Assembly: GCF_001904725.1 (NCBI RefSeq)
Contig: NZ_MRCE01000003.1
Coordinates: forward strand, 62,001-126,000
Length of the DNA: 64,000 bases
Direction: 5' to 3'
From: Phormidium ambiguum IAM M-71
GTDB taxonomy: Bacteria; Cyanobacteriota; Cyanobacteriia; Cyanobacteriales; Aerosakkonemataceae
Below, in pieces: positions 8,373 through 16,593 of this stretch. The translations under genes were made by a program, and so were the position numbers. Under the pieces are notes generated by a model. It was not told the origin of the DNA and did not search any database. It worked only from the letters and a program-made list of their open reading frames with translations. Position 1 is the stretch's first letter. The number at the start of each line of letters is the position of its first letter.

Positions 8373-9902
8373 TTAGTAATGTTCCACTGGAATGACAAGG
8401 GTGAAAGTAGAGCCAGCACCCGGTTTACTCAATAGTTCTACCCAACCGCCGTGAGCGATCGCAATCGCCCTGACAATAGACAAGCCCAAACCCGCCCCAG
8501 ATGAGCAACGGGGGCTATCAGCAACTCGTGCAAAGCGTTCAAAAATCCTTGGCTGATCGGCCTCGGCAATACCCACCCCTGTATCGCGCACCCAGAAACG
8601 GGCTTTACCATTTGCCACTAGCGAACCCAAAACGATCGTGTCATTCTCTTGAGTATGCTGGGTTGCATTCCTAGCGAGTTCCATGATTGCTTGGGTAATA
8701 CGTTGGCGATCGGCGATGATGCGCCCCTTACCTTTGCGTTCCAAATGCCAATCCCGAGCAGCTAAAGCTTTTGCCTTAGCGTAAAGTTCCTCAGTCAGTC
8801 CACCAACTTCCACAGTTTCCAGGTTTAAAAAATCAGGTTGCTCCGCCTTAGCTAATAACAACAAATCATCGACAAATCGATTCATCCGATCGAGTTCCCC
8901 AGTTACCAACTTAATAGTTTCCCGTCGTTCTTCAGGGTCATCCCCCAACAGTTCCAAATGCCCTCGAACGATCGTAATCGGCGTTCGCAGTTCGTGGCTA
9001 GCATCGTTAATAAAGTCTTGTTGACTGGCAAAAGCTGCCTGGAGGCGATCGAGCATTTGATTAAATGTCATAGTTAATTCAGCCAGTTCATCTGAACCTT
9101 TAACAGGAATGCGTCGAGTCAGGTCAGATTCAGTAATAGAGTGGGCTGTTTCCGTTAGTAAACGCAGCGGAGTGAGCACCCGTCCCGCTACAATCCAAGC
9201 CAATATTGAGGCAACGGTAAGAACAGCGAGTGTTACCTGAATGGCTACAACCGTAGCTTCATCAATCTGCTGATGCTCAACGCCAGTCGAATAAACTATT
9301 ACCATTACCCCACGAGTTTTACCTTTGAGCAATGGTTGAGCCAAATAAATGAGAGTACCTGTTGAAGTTTCCGTTTTGCCTTGCTTCTGCTGAGTCAGTT
9401 TCGCCAACTTTTTGAGCAACTTTGAATCTGGCTGGAGAGAATTTGGCAATATTTTAGGGTCGGATTTGTAGAATCGATCGTTCAACAGCGCAATGAAATA
9501 TTCGTTGTCATCGGGAACGTTGCGGGATACATATTTATCGAAGATAGCTATGACATCATTGCCAAATGGTTTACCTGTGGAGGGGTTCGTTCCCTCCACC
9601 ACTCGTTGAAATTCTTTTATTTCTTGGAGCAGAGACTTTTCAATTCGCTGTTCCAGGCGGACAAGCATAACATGACGGATTAAGAGAATACATACTATGG
9701 CAGAGCAAGCCATTAGTACCACGTACCAGGCAAGGATACGCGATCTCACTCCGAAGAAAACTTGATACCATCCCAGAGATTGTTTTGCTTTAGCAGGTTC
9801 AATCAAGTGTAATTTTATACCTATATAGTTAGTAGGCATCTCAAAAATACGTTTTGGGAAGCTATAGCAAATATACAACTCGATTTCTGAGAGCGATCGC
9901 AT
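8373..9902 (-). CDS. HAMP sensor histidine kinase
   Basis: Up to 509 aa. TM1 is about 56-80, followed by an extracytoplasmic sensor region (about 81-216), TM2 about 217-240, HAMP (RVLTPLRLLTETAH), HisKA with His303 in NDASHELRTPIT, and HATPase with N-box (MELARNATQH), RDTGVGI and GAGLGLSIV. The true start is uncertain. The first 20 residues are atypical, and the internal Met at residue 22 (base 9839) or a later one may be used. It sits 30 bases after pstB and 86 bases before the regulator, so all three are probably one transcript. Signal unknown; the PstB neighbour makes phosphate a reasonable guess. Confidence 0.9.
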   Translation of the reverse strand: MRSLSEIELYICYSFPKRIFEMPTNYIGIKLHLIEPAKAKQSLGWYQVFFGVRSRILAWYVVLMACSAIVCILLIRHVMLVRLEQRIEKSLLQEIKEFQRVVEGTNPSTGKPFGNDVIAIFDKYVSRNVPDDNEYFIALLNDRFYKSDPKILPNSLQPDSKLLKKLAKLTQQKQGKTETSTGTLIYLAQPLLKGKTRGVMVIVYSTGVEHQQIDEATVVAIQVTLAVLTVASILAWIVAGRVLTPLRLLTETAHSITESDLTRRIPVKGSDELAELTMTFNQMLDRLQAAFASQQDFINDASHELRTPITIVRGHLELLGDDPEERRETIKLVTGELDRMNRFVDDLLLLAKAEQPDFLNLETVEVGGLTEELYAKAKALAARDWHLERKGKGRIIADRQRITQAIMELARNATQHTQENDTIVLGSLVANGKARFWVRDTGVGIAEADQPRIFERFARVADSPRCSSGAGLGLSIVRAIAIAHGGWVELLSKPGAGSTFTLVIPVEHY

Positions 9903-9933
9903 CTGCTACTAGGGGTAAAAGTTCCCAACTCGC

Positions 9934-10773
9934 TCAACCAAAACGCCCCGATACATATTCCTGCGTGGCTTCTTTAGTTGGACTTTGAAAAATAATATCA
10001 GTTTGGTCGTATTCTATCAGCGTGCCAGTAGATACTCTGGCTCCTGCTTGCCGTTTCACATTAAAAAAAGCGGTCATATCGGAAACTCGTAAAGCCTGCT
10101 GCATATTGTGGGTGACAATTACAATTGTGTATTTTTTCTTGAGTTCCGAAATTAAATCTTCAATCCGCCCAGTCGCTATCGGATCTAAAGCCGAGCAAGG
10201 TTCGTCCATCAAAATTACCTCTGGTTCCACTGCCAAGGTGCGGGCTATACACAACCGTTGCTGTTGACCACCTGAAAGGGCTAGAGCGCTTTTTTTCAGT
10301 CGATCTTTGACTTCATCCCAAACAGCAGCTTGACGGAGCGATCGCTCAACCAGTTCATCCAAATCTCCTTTGTAGCCATTAATTCGCGCACCGAAAGCTA
10401 TATTATCGTAGATAGATTTGGGAAAAAGATTTGGCTTTTGGAATACCATGCCAATGCGTCGCCGAACTTGTACAGGGTCTATTTTTGGGTGATAAATATT
10501 GCAGCTATGGAACAGTATTTCGCCTTCTAAACGTGCATTTGATACTAAATCATTCAGGCGATTAAAACACCGCAATAGAGTACTTTTACCACATCCAGAA
10601 GGGCCGATAAAAGCAGTCACTTTATTTTGGAAAATGGGAAATTTAACATCCTGCAAAGCTACAAACGAGCCATAGCGAAAAGCTTCGATCTGCGCCTGTA
10701 AAATAATTTTTCTTTCTGTATTTAATGAATTAACCGCAGAAAAAACCTTTTTCTGTCTTAAATCTGTTTTCAT
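9934..10773 (-). CDS. pstB: phosphate ABC transporter ATPase (PstB-type), no other pst genes nearby
   Basis: 279 aa. Walker A GPSGCGKS (57-64), the PstB-typical [35 protein letters not shown], signature LSGGQ (166-170), Walker B ILMDEP and H-loop THNMQQA. PstB drives the high-affinity PstSCA phosphate importer and takes part in Pho signalling. The ATG is preceded by AAAGGA. The N-terminal 25 residues are longer than usual. No pstS, pstC or pstA is in the window, so this copy must work with subunits encoded elsewhere or serve mainly in signalling. It lies between the polymer genes (45 bases upstream) and the two-component pair. Confidence 0.88.
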   Translation of the reverse strand: MKTDLRQKKVFSAVNSLNTERKIILQAQIEAFRYGSFVALQDVKFPIFQNKVTAFIGPSGCGKSTLLRCFNRLNDLVSNARLEGEILFHSCNIYHPKIDPVQVRRRIGMVFQKPNLFPKSIYDNIAFGARINGYKGDLDELVERSLRQAAVWDEVKDRLKKSALALSGGQQQRLCIARTLAVEPEVILMDEPCSALDPIATGRIEDLISELKKKYTIVIVTHNMQQALRVSDMTAFFNVKRQAGARVSTGTLIEYDQTDIIFQSPTKEATQEYVSGRFG

Positions 10774-10817
10774 GACTTTTCCTTTATGAACCAGAGTTCG
10801 TTATCTTACCAGCCTAA

Positions 10818-11882
10818 TCAAACTTGCTGTAATGAATTCAAATTTAAAAGTTGTTCAATTTGATGGATACCGCGTTTAGTTGCGCCTTTATCTCTGGGGT
10901 TGAAAACGCTGTAATGCAGAATAGATTCGCGGATATTCTCGTAGCGATCGCACTGCAAATTTTCAGTAATTAAATGCTTTAATTGCTGGATATCATCGCA
11001 TACATCCCCGCACTGCCAAAGATAAGTCATTGACGAAACATCTGTGCTGCGTTGCAAGATACCAGGCTGAGGATTGAGATAAATTGCAGGTTTGTTAAAA
11101 TACAACCACTCGTAGCCTGAAGCTGAAATATCACCAATAAACAAATCCGATTGAGCAAACCAAGGCATCACATTCCCCGAACAAATAAGTTGTATATTGG
11201 GAATGCTTTTTAAGCGATTAACAATCTCTGGATCGTAAAATTGGCGATCGGAATTAAAAATATTCGGGTGCGGTTTGACAATTAAGTTGTAATTCTCAGT
11301 AATTTGATTGACAACATCCAAGTTATCTAAAAATATGTTGATCGAGCTAATATTTCCTTTCCGCCAAGTTGGGCAATAAATTAAGGTTTTTCTATCATTA
11401 TTAAACAAATTGGGTTGACTAGGAAAATCGTCAAATTTGGGATAGCCGATCGAAACCCATTTCATATTACGATTCGACTCATTTTGCAGCAAGCGTTCCG
11501 CCTGTCGCTGACCTACGCACAAGCAAAGTAGGTAATTGCTAAAATCACGATCGTAAGTGAAAGGTTTATCGGACATTCCGTGAAAAATCTGCACGGCGCG
11601 AGTTTGGTTACTTCGTTCTTCATCTCGCAGAAAAGTAGGAGTTAACACTAAATCATAACTATCCAAATCGGATCGATCTGTGAACAGATGCGTATAGCCT
11701 GCATATTCGTTATTGTTACTTTCTGCGCTGAGTTCTTGGACTACTAAATAATTTTGGTGAATGCCTTGTTGCAGAAAGTAATCTAAGTAAGGTTTAATGG
11801 CTGCAAAGTAATGTAAGTTGCCACAATACCTCAAATAATAAGCGATTTTTTTGGGAGTTTGCGATAAGGATTCCTTCATCAT
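10818..11882 (-). CDS. CDP-glycerol glycerophosphotransferase-like protein (TagB/TagF family)
   Basis: 354 aa. Hallmarks of the teichoic-acid primase/polymerase family are present: IFHG after a short N-terminal domain (VQIFHGMSDKP), YCPTWR, KPHP (LIVKPHPNI) and the acceptor/nucleotide-binding segment LFIGDISASGYEWLYFNKP. Known members transfer glycerol-phosphate or ribitol-phosphate from a CDP-alcohol to a membrane-bound acceptor, making phosphodiester-linked polymers. It has no membrane segment, and peripheral association is usual. It is divergent in sequence from the family member at 12048-13133, so the two probably have different acceptors or donors. The gap to that gene is 165 bases and contains a dispersed repeat. 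Confidence 0.8.
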   Translation of the reverse strand: MMKESLSQTPKKIAYYLRYCGNLHYFAAIKPYLDYFLQQGIHQNYLVVQELSAESNNNEYAGYTHLFTDRSDLDSYDLVLTPTFLRDEERSNQTRAVQIFHGMSDKPFTYDRDFSNYLLCLCVGQRQAERLLQNESNRNMKWVSIGYPKFDDFPSQPNLFNNDRKTLIYCPTWRKGNISSINIFLDNLDVVNQITENYNLIVKPHPNIFNSDRQFYDPEIVNRLKSIPNIQLICSGNVMPWFAQSDLFIGDISASGYEWLYFNKPAIYLNPQPGILQRSTDVSSMTYLWQCGDVCDDIQQLKHLITENLQCDRYENIRESILHYSVFNPRDKGATKRGIHQIEQLLNLNSLQQV

Positions 11883-11949
11883 TTTTGCTTAATTTACTGA
11901 ACGCATACAAGGAGGAATACACAGCTTGGTGCTAAGAGTTAGGTTTTTT

Positions 11950-12020
11950 TAACCACAGATGAAACACAGATAAACACAGATGAACACAGATATAGGCGTA
12001 GCGTTACCGCAGGGTATACA
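11950..12020. repeat. dispersed cyanobacterial intergenic repeat (CACAGAT-type)
   Basis: Contains three close copies of the unit AACACAGAT(A/G) followed by GGCGTAGCGTTACCGCAGGG, both common interspersed repeats in cyanobacterial genomes. It splits the otherwise tight polymer gene run. Confidence 0.6.
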
Positions 12021-12047
12021 GATGTTTAGAATGTATTTGCTGTCTCC

Positions 12048-13133
12048 TTAATTTGCTGATAAAAACTGTTCTTTAAACCAGGAAATTGCAGCATTAGTTG
12101 CTTGACCGGGATTATAAAATAAGTCTTGTGCAATGGCTGTGCGAATTTCTGAGAAGCGATCGAATTTTGCGAGGCTAGTTGCTATTACTTTTTCTACTTG
12201 TTCGGGATGTTCGACTATTAAACCTCCGCGTCTTCCCCAAGTTTCCAAATCAACTAAAGCACCTTGTTTTTGCGATCGCTCGATCAATTTCGGTACATCC
12301 AAAAACACCAGCGGTCGATTTAGTAAGGCATATTCATTCGCAACCGACGAAGCATCAGTAATTAAAAGATCGGAAAGATATAGTAAAGGGACAATATCGA
12401 GATCGTTCACCAGTCGCGTATGAGAACTTTCTAAAGGTGCGAGTTCGGCAAACCAATCAATTTTGTTTTTTGGATGATCGTGGGGTTTAATTAACAAATC
12501 ATACTGATTCGTTTCTGACAGACGACGAATCACTTCTTTACCCATTGTTTCCAAAGAGTTGTCAGCTTGTCCTGTGGGAGCATAGAGAAGGATCGATCGC
12601 TTTCCATCAAATCCATATTTTTGCAATAACTCTTGGCGATCGAGTTCTCCTGTAACTAAAGGATCAGTTTTGGGAAAACCAATTGAAACCCCACGCGGAT
12701 CGTCTTCTGCTAACAAGCCAGATTCAGCAAACTTGCGCCGCATATAAGGGCCAATAATAAAGAAAATATCGTAATCTAAATTTTCCTGGCGTACTCCTCG
12801 GTTGCGGAAAGAAACGCCGTGAAAAATTTGGATGCGCGTTCCGAAGTTCTCCAAAGGTGCAATGATCCGTTTGTTAGCAGAAAACAGCACATCAAAGTGA
12901 CGATGTTGAATTTCTTCAACTGATAGAATGCGATCGGGCGGAATGTGAAACGGATCGTACATCGCACTACCGTCGTAATTGAATCCGGTTTCGCTTTCTG
13001 TGCGTATCCCCCCAGAAACGTAAACCTCTACCCCAGGAATCTGCGCCAAATGCTCGTAAATCGGTCGAAAACAAAGAAAATGGACGTGAGCATAACCAGT
13101 GAACAGAACAGTAACACGCTTGTTAGAAATCAT
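12048..13133 (-). CDS. CDP-glycerol glycerophosphotransferase-like protein (TagB/TagF family)
   Basis: 361 aa. Same family as the downstream gene, with FHGVSFRNRG, LLYAPTGQADN, LLIKPHDHPKN (the KPH motif) and LLITDASSVANEYALLNRP. The expected reaction is transfer of a polyol-phosphate from a CDP-activated donor to a growing surface polymer at the cytoplasmic membrane face. It begins two bases after the stop of the kinase-fold gene, and the LicC-like nucleotidyltransferase that could supply the CDP-donor is the first gene of the same run. The substrate is inferred only from family and context. Confidence 0.8.
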   Translation of the reverse strand: MISNKRVTVLFTGYAHVHFLCFRPIYEHLAQIPGVEVYVSGGIRTESETGFNYDGSAMYDPFHIPPDRILSVEEIQHRHFDVLFSANKRIIAPLENFGTRIQIFHGVSFRNRGVRQENLDYDIFFIIGPYMRRKFAESGLLAEDDPRGVSIGFPKTDPLVTGELDRQELLQKYGFDGKRSILLYAPTGQADNSLETMGKEVIRRLSETNQYDLLIKPHDHPKNKIDWFAELAPLESSHTRLVNDLDIVPLLYLSDLLITDASSVANEYALLNRPLVFLDVPKLIERSQKQGALVDLETWGRRGGLIVEHPEQVEKVIATSLAKFDRFSEIRTAIAQDLFYNPGQATNAAISWFKEQFLSAN

Positions 13134-13135
13134 CT

Positions 13136-14512
13136 CTATACCTCTGATAAAACCCCATATTTGAGTGCTGGCAAAGACAGATAACGACTTTCACCATTTA
13201 GCAATCGTTCGCACTCAGCGACGACAAAAGCAAGATGTGCTTGCCATCCTTCTGGTAGTTTTCTGAGTGACGAAATTTTACCGCGCAGCAACACCTGGGT
13301 AGCGATATGCCAAACTAAACGCGATCGATCGATCGGCTGTTTAGTTTCTGCTTCATAAGTTTTTAGCAAAGCTTCTGCACAAGCATTGACAGCTGACGGC
13401 GATATTTCTTCTCTTCCAGCTAGATAAATTAAATGAGCAATCAGACGACCAACATCATAAAGTGGATCGCCTGTTGAAAGCATATCCCAGTCAACTATAC
13501 CGATTTTGTTTGAATTGTAATGAATTTGATCGCCGAACAAATTGCCGTGAATTGGTTGATTTTTTGGGAAAGAAAACTGTTGGGATAAGTTTTTTAATTG
13601 ATCGATCGCATCATCAATTCTAGATCCGAGTTCAGGAAGTGCCAGCTTTGCGCCGTTGAAGTGACGGGAGAGAGTTTTTAACTCTTTTTCGGGTGTCCAA
13701 ACTGGTTCGGGATCGATATCTAATTGATGCACTTGTGCAAGGACTTTTCCTATCTGTGCAAAAGTTTCGGGCAAAGCACGACGCATTATTTCTGTAAACT
13801 GAGTGCCAGAAACTTCAGTCATTAAAATGGTGCGAACAGCAGGATTGTATGAAACAATGCGAGGAACAGCGAATATTAATCGATCGCTTTGAGCCACTTT
13901 ATCGATTAGCTGAAAATTGCGGATCACACAATCTGCGTCATCTTCATTAATCAGCTTGGCAAAGTAACGGCTGTGCGTAGTTGGGTGTTCCCAAGTGAGA
14001 AGCGATCGCTTTAATGGCACATAACGAAACAGTTTCGGCGTGGGATAATTCTCCTCATTTATCCCCTTTAATTCATTAGGTGGAACTAACAAATTGCAAA
14101 ACTGTTTTGGGTTTAATAAGTGTGCCAACTCCTTCATATTTGGAGCATTCGGCAACGTCCAAACAACCGTATGCCAATCGGGAATCAAAAATACTGGTGT
14201 ATCGCAGTGTAAAAAGTTTTCGCTATAACCTCTTTCTGCCTCTTCAATCGCTTTTTGAGCATTAGCAAAGATTTGAAAGAATAAGTTGAGCGTTACAGTT
14301 GTTTCATCGCTGTCATCCGGTACAATAGCTGCCTCAGCCATAACTCGCGCCCGCTCAAATGGCTTGTAGTTAGTTAGACTGGGCGTTACCCGTACAGAGT
14401 GGGGCTGCTTACCAGACCATTTGCTCCAAGCATCACCGATTACAGCTTCAACTGCGCTTGGTGTGCGAATTTGCTGAATGGTCTGGAAAACTGAGTCTTC
14501 GGTATAACTCAT
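13136..14512 (-). CDS. APH/choline-kinase-fold protein with altered catalytic loop
   Basis: 458 aa from the ATG at 14512, which shares a base with the upstream stop (TGATG). The C-terminal ~270 residues are an aminoglycoside-phosphotransferase/LicA-type kinase fold: HGNLFGDQI catalytic loop, IVDWDMLSTGDPLYDVGRL metal-binding loop. The usual HGD catalytic Asp reads Asn (codon AAT confirmed on the minus strand) and the downstream metal-binding Asn is Gln. The Gln is tolerated in some maltokinase-type relatives, the Asn is unusual. The N-terminal ~170 residues are of unknown type. Next to a LicC-like gene it could phosphorylate a small alcohol before CDP activation, or be a pseudokinase. Substrate unknown. 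Confidence 0.72.
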   Translation of the reverse strand: MSYTEDSVFQTIQQIRTPSAVEAVIGDAWSKWSGKQPHSVRVTPSLTNYKPFERARVMAEAAIVPDDSDETTVTLNLFFQIFANAQKAIEEAERGYSENFLHCDTPVFLIPDWHTVVWTLPNAPNMKELAHLLNPKQFCNLLVPPNELKGINEENYPTPKLFRYVPLKRSLLTWEHPTTHSRYFAKLINEDDADCVIRNFQLIDKVAQSDRLIFAVPRIVSYNPAVRTILMTEVSGTQFTEIMRRALPETFAQIGKVLAQVHQLDIDPEPVWTPEKELKTLSRHFNGAKLALPELGSRIDDAIDQLKNLSQQFSFPKNQPIHGNLFGDQIHYNSNKIGIVDWDMLSTGDPLYDVGRLIAHLIYLAGREEISPSAVNACAEALLKTYEAETKQPIDRSRLVWHIATQVLLRGKISSLRKLPEGWQAHLAFVVAECERLLNGESRYLSLPALKYGVLSEV

Positions 14513-15300
14513 CACGCTACCTCTGATTCGAGTAGGAGTTCGCGTAAAGCAGCAGGTGAGGGTACTGTATGCTTGAGCCGTGAAGAGACAACAGCCCTAC
14601 GGATTTTAGGCCAAATCCTTTCGCAAGCATGATGCCAATCTTCAGGAAAATCGATTTCCACCCAAGGCAAGTCAGCAATATCTACACCGCGAATTGGCAT
14701 TTCGTGAGCCAATTGTTCGATCGCCGCAGGTGCCCATTGGTTTTCTCCCCCCATTACCAGGGCTTTTTCAGCTGCATTAAAAAAGGATCTGACGGTGGAT
14801 GCTGTAAATTTCAACAGTCCGGTACTTTCTCCATGCGCTTTCTCAACACTAAGGCTTTTACTAATGCGCTTCAGTTTTTTTCCTCTAAAAGCGACTTTCA
14901 TGTGCTCCGCTTCCGTTCCTGAACTGGAATCATAAGCCAGTGCATTACCTGGTGTTTCTAACAAGCGTCGATAAACTTCAGGATGCGCTAAAATATCACT
15001 GTTCATGAGGATGAAATCATCACACACCCAGTTTCGAGTTAGCCAGAGCGAGTAAAGGCTATTGGTTTTGGCATAACGGCGGTTGACAACATAATGACAG
15101 CGATCGCCGATCGCCTGACGCACTTGATTACCGCAATAGCCCAACACAACACAAACATCAGTAATTCCAAAGCTGTGAAGTGCTGCTAACTGATACTCGA
15201 TTAAGTTCACCTCTCCTACTGGTGCTAAGCACTTTGGTTTACCTTTAAGCACTGGTGCAAGTCGTGAACCACAACCAGCAGCAAGAATAATTGCTTGCAT
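14512..15300 (-). CDS. LicC-like sugar/alcohol-phosphate nucleotidyltransferase
   Basis: 262 aa. The NTP-transferase signature is at the N-terminus (IILAAGCGSRLAPVLKGKPK), followed by LIEYQLAAL, NRRYAKTNSLYSLWL, LMNSDIL and a C-terminal VEIDFPEDWHHA. The NRRYAKTNSLYSLW and IDFPEDW segments resemble LicC-type phosphocholine cytidylyltransferases, which make CDP-choline for decorating surface polymers. CDP-inositol and CDP-ribitol synthases have a related fold, so the alcohol is not fixed. It is the first gene of the run and overlaps the next gene, which fits supply of a CDP-donor to the two TagF-type transferases. Confidence 0.8.
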   Translation of the reverse strand: MQAIILAAGCGSRLAPVLKGKPKCLAPVGEVNLIEYQLAALHSFGITDVCVVLGYCGNQVRQAIGDRCHYVVNRRYAKTNSLYSLWLTRNWVCDDFILMNSDILAHPEVYRRLLETPGNALAYDSSSGTEAEHMKVAFRGKKLKRISKSLSVEKAHGESTGLLKFTASTVRSFFNAAEKALVMGGENQWAPAAIEQLAHEMPIRGVDIADLPWVEIDFPEDWHHACERIWPKIRRAVVSSRLKHTVPSPAALRELLLESEVA

Positions 15301-15799
15301 TTTTTGCCTCCTTTGCTTACTGTTTACACTCCAAAATAGAAATAGAAGAATATTAAATAGGCTGCGATTTAACCTATTTTTAACTTCTTAATTAACTTCT
15401 TTTAATTTACTAAATCTATTGTTAATTATTGTGAGAATATTCTCATAGTTAATTGTTATTAATTCATCCTTTTGGTAGTTGCATAAATTTTTAGAGTACT
15501 TTTTGAGAAAGTAATCAGATTAAGCAACTATCTAGAGATAGATAATGATTTATACTATTAAAAAACGAGGAATCAAATTACGCTTTCCAGGCTATTCCCG
15601 AAGATGGCAAAATACTAGAACCCTGGAAAACTCGTTAGACTTTGTAAGCCTTAATTTTGTCAATTAATTACGCCTAAACCCTGAAGTGGAATAATTATTG
15701 TAAAAACAAAGTTTAAGATAGTAATGTAAATAAACTAGTTAAATTTTCTAATTTAACTATCCAAGCTGTTAGGAATACAGATTCTCAGAAGTAGAAATT
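15301..15799. other. divergent intergenic region between polymer cluster and glpQ-like gene
   Basis: 499 bases, AT-rich, holding the promoters of both directions. It contains Pho-box-like direct repeats (15368-15408), a 12-base palindrome GAGAATATTCTC near 15433 and a 40-codon open frame at 15545-15667 without a good ribosome site, which I do not call a gene. Confidence 0.6.
15368..15408 (+). promoter_or_regulatory. Pho-box-like direct repeats (candidate SphR/PhoB-type site)
   Basis: TTTAACCT at 15368, TTTAACTT at 15379, ATTAACTT at 15391 and TTTAATTT at 15401: four copies of a PyTTAAPyPyT-like octamer spaced about 11 bases apart, the layout described for cyanobacterial Pho boxes. The region is AT-rich, so chance is possible. 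The repeats read toward the phosphodiesterase gene (about 390 bases away) and lie 68 bases upstream of the nucleotidyltransferase start on the other strand. Confidence 0.4.
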
Positions 15800-16507
15800 A
15801 TGCAAGTCATTGGACATCGTGGTGCTGCAACTCTTGCTCCTGAAAATACATGGGAAAGTTTTGATGTGGCATTATCAGTTGGTGTAGATGCGATCGAAAC
15901 AGACATCCGCGCCACTAGCGACGGAGAGTTAATTCTCATTCACGATAAACGCCTAGACCGAACCACAAATGGAGCAGGGTTAGTACAGACAACCCCTTGG
16001 TCTGCGATCAATAATTTAGATGCAGGGTCATGGTTTAGCGAAAAATATAGCGGTGCTAAAGTTCCCCTACTTCGAGATACCTTAGAACGTTACGGAAATC
16101 GCACACACTTAGTTTTAGAAGTCAAGCAACCCGGAGTAGAACTGCAAGTCTTAAAGATGGTAAAAGAATTTAATCTTCTAGATTCTGTAACTTTTACATC
16201 CTTTGATTTTCCAACAGTACAGAACATCAAACTTCAATTTCCTGCTGCTAAAGTTGGGTGGCTAACATCTAACTTTAGTAGAGAAAATGTCATGGAAGCT
16301 ATTAATGCAGGTTTAGATCAAATTTGTTTACCCGCCAGTGCAGTTTCTCAAGAATTAGTTTCTACCTATAAAAATATAGGTTTAGAGGTCAGAGCGTGGA
16401 AAGTAAAAGATACTGAACTAATGAAATCAGCCGTTCAAGCAGGTGTTGATGGGATGACAGTTGATTTTCCTCACCTTTTATTGGAAGCTCTTGGTAGAAA
16501 TAGGTAA
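15800..16507 (+). CDS. glpQ: glycerophosphodiester phosphodiesterase
   Basis: 235 aa, a single GDPD TIM-barrel domain. VIGHRGAA (His6-Arg7), ETDIRAT (Glu33, Asp35) and ILIHDKRLDRTT (His48) are the catalytic and metal-binding motifs, followed by LVLEVKQP. It hydrolyses glycerophosphodiesters to glycerol-3-phosphate and an alcohol. No signal peptide is seen, so it is cytoplasmic (UgpQ-like). Transcribed away from the putative polyol-phosphate polymer cluster, it may recycle or remodel its products or phospholipid head groups. Confidence 0.9.
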   Translation: MQVIGHRGAATLAPENTWESFDVALSVGVDAIETDIRATSDGELILIHDKRLDRTTNGAGLVQTTPWSAINNLDAGSWFSEKYSGAKVPLLRDTLERYGNRTHLVLEVKQPGVELQVLKMVKEFNLLDSVTFTSFDFPTVQNIKLQFPAAKVGWLTSNFSRENVMEAINAGLDQICLPASAVSQELVSTYKNIGLEVRAWKVKDTELMKSAVQAGVDGMTVDFPHLLLEALGRNR

Positions 16508-16509
16508 TA

Positions 16510-16560
16510 TCTTCTCTCTCTTTCCTCTGTGTCCTCTGCGTCCTCTGCGGTTCATTATCA
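16510..16560. repeat. dispersed CCTCTGCGTCC repeat
   Basis: Contains TTCCTCTGTGTCCTCTGCG followed by TCCTCTGCGGTTC, a common interspersed repeat of cyanobacterial genomes. A second copy is at 46146-46200. It lies between convergent genes. Confidence 0.6.
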
Positions 16561-16593
16561 AGGGGGTCTTTCACCCAGGTTTAGAATAACAGC

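Noticed and set aside
15545-15667. 40-codon open frame in the divergent spacer
   Set aside because: No ribosome site, basic low-complexity product and no recognisable family; overlaps a promoter region.
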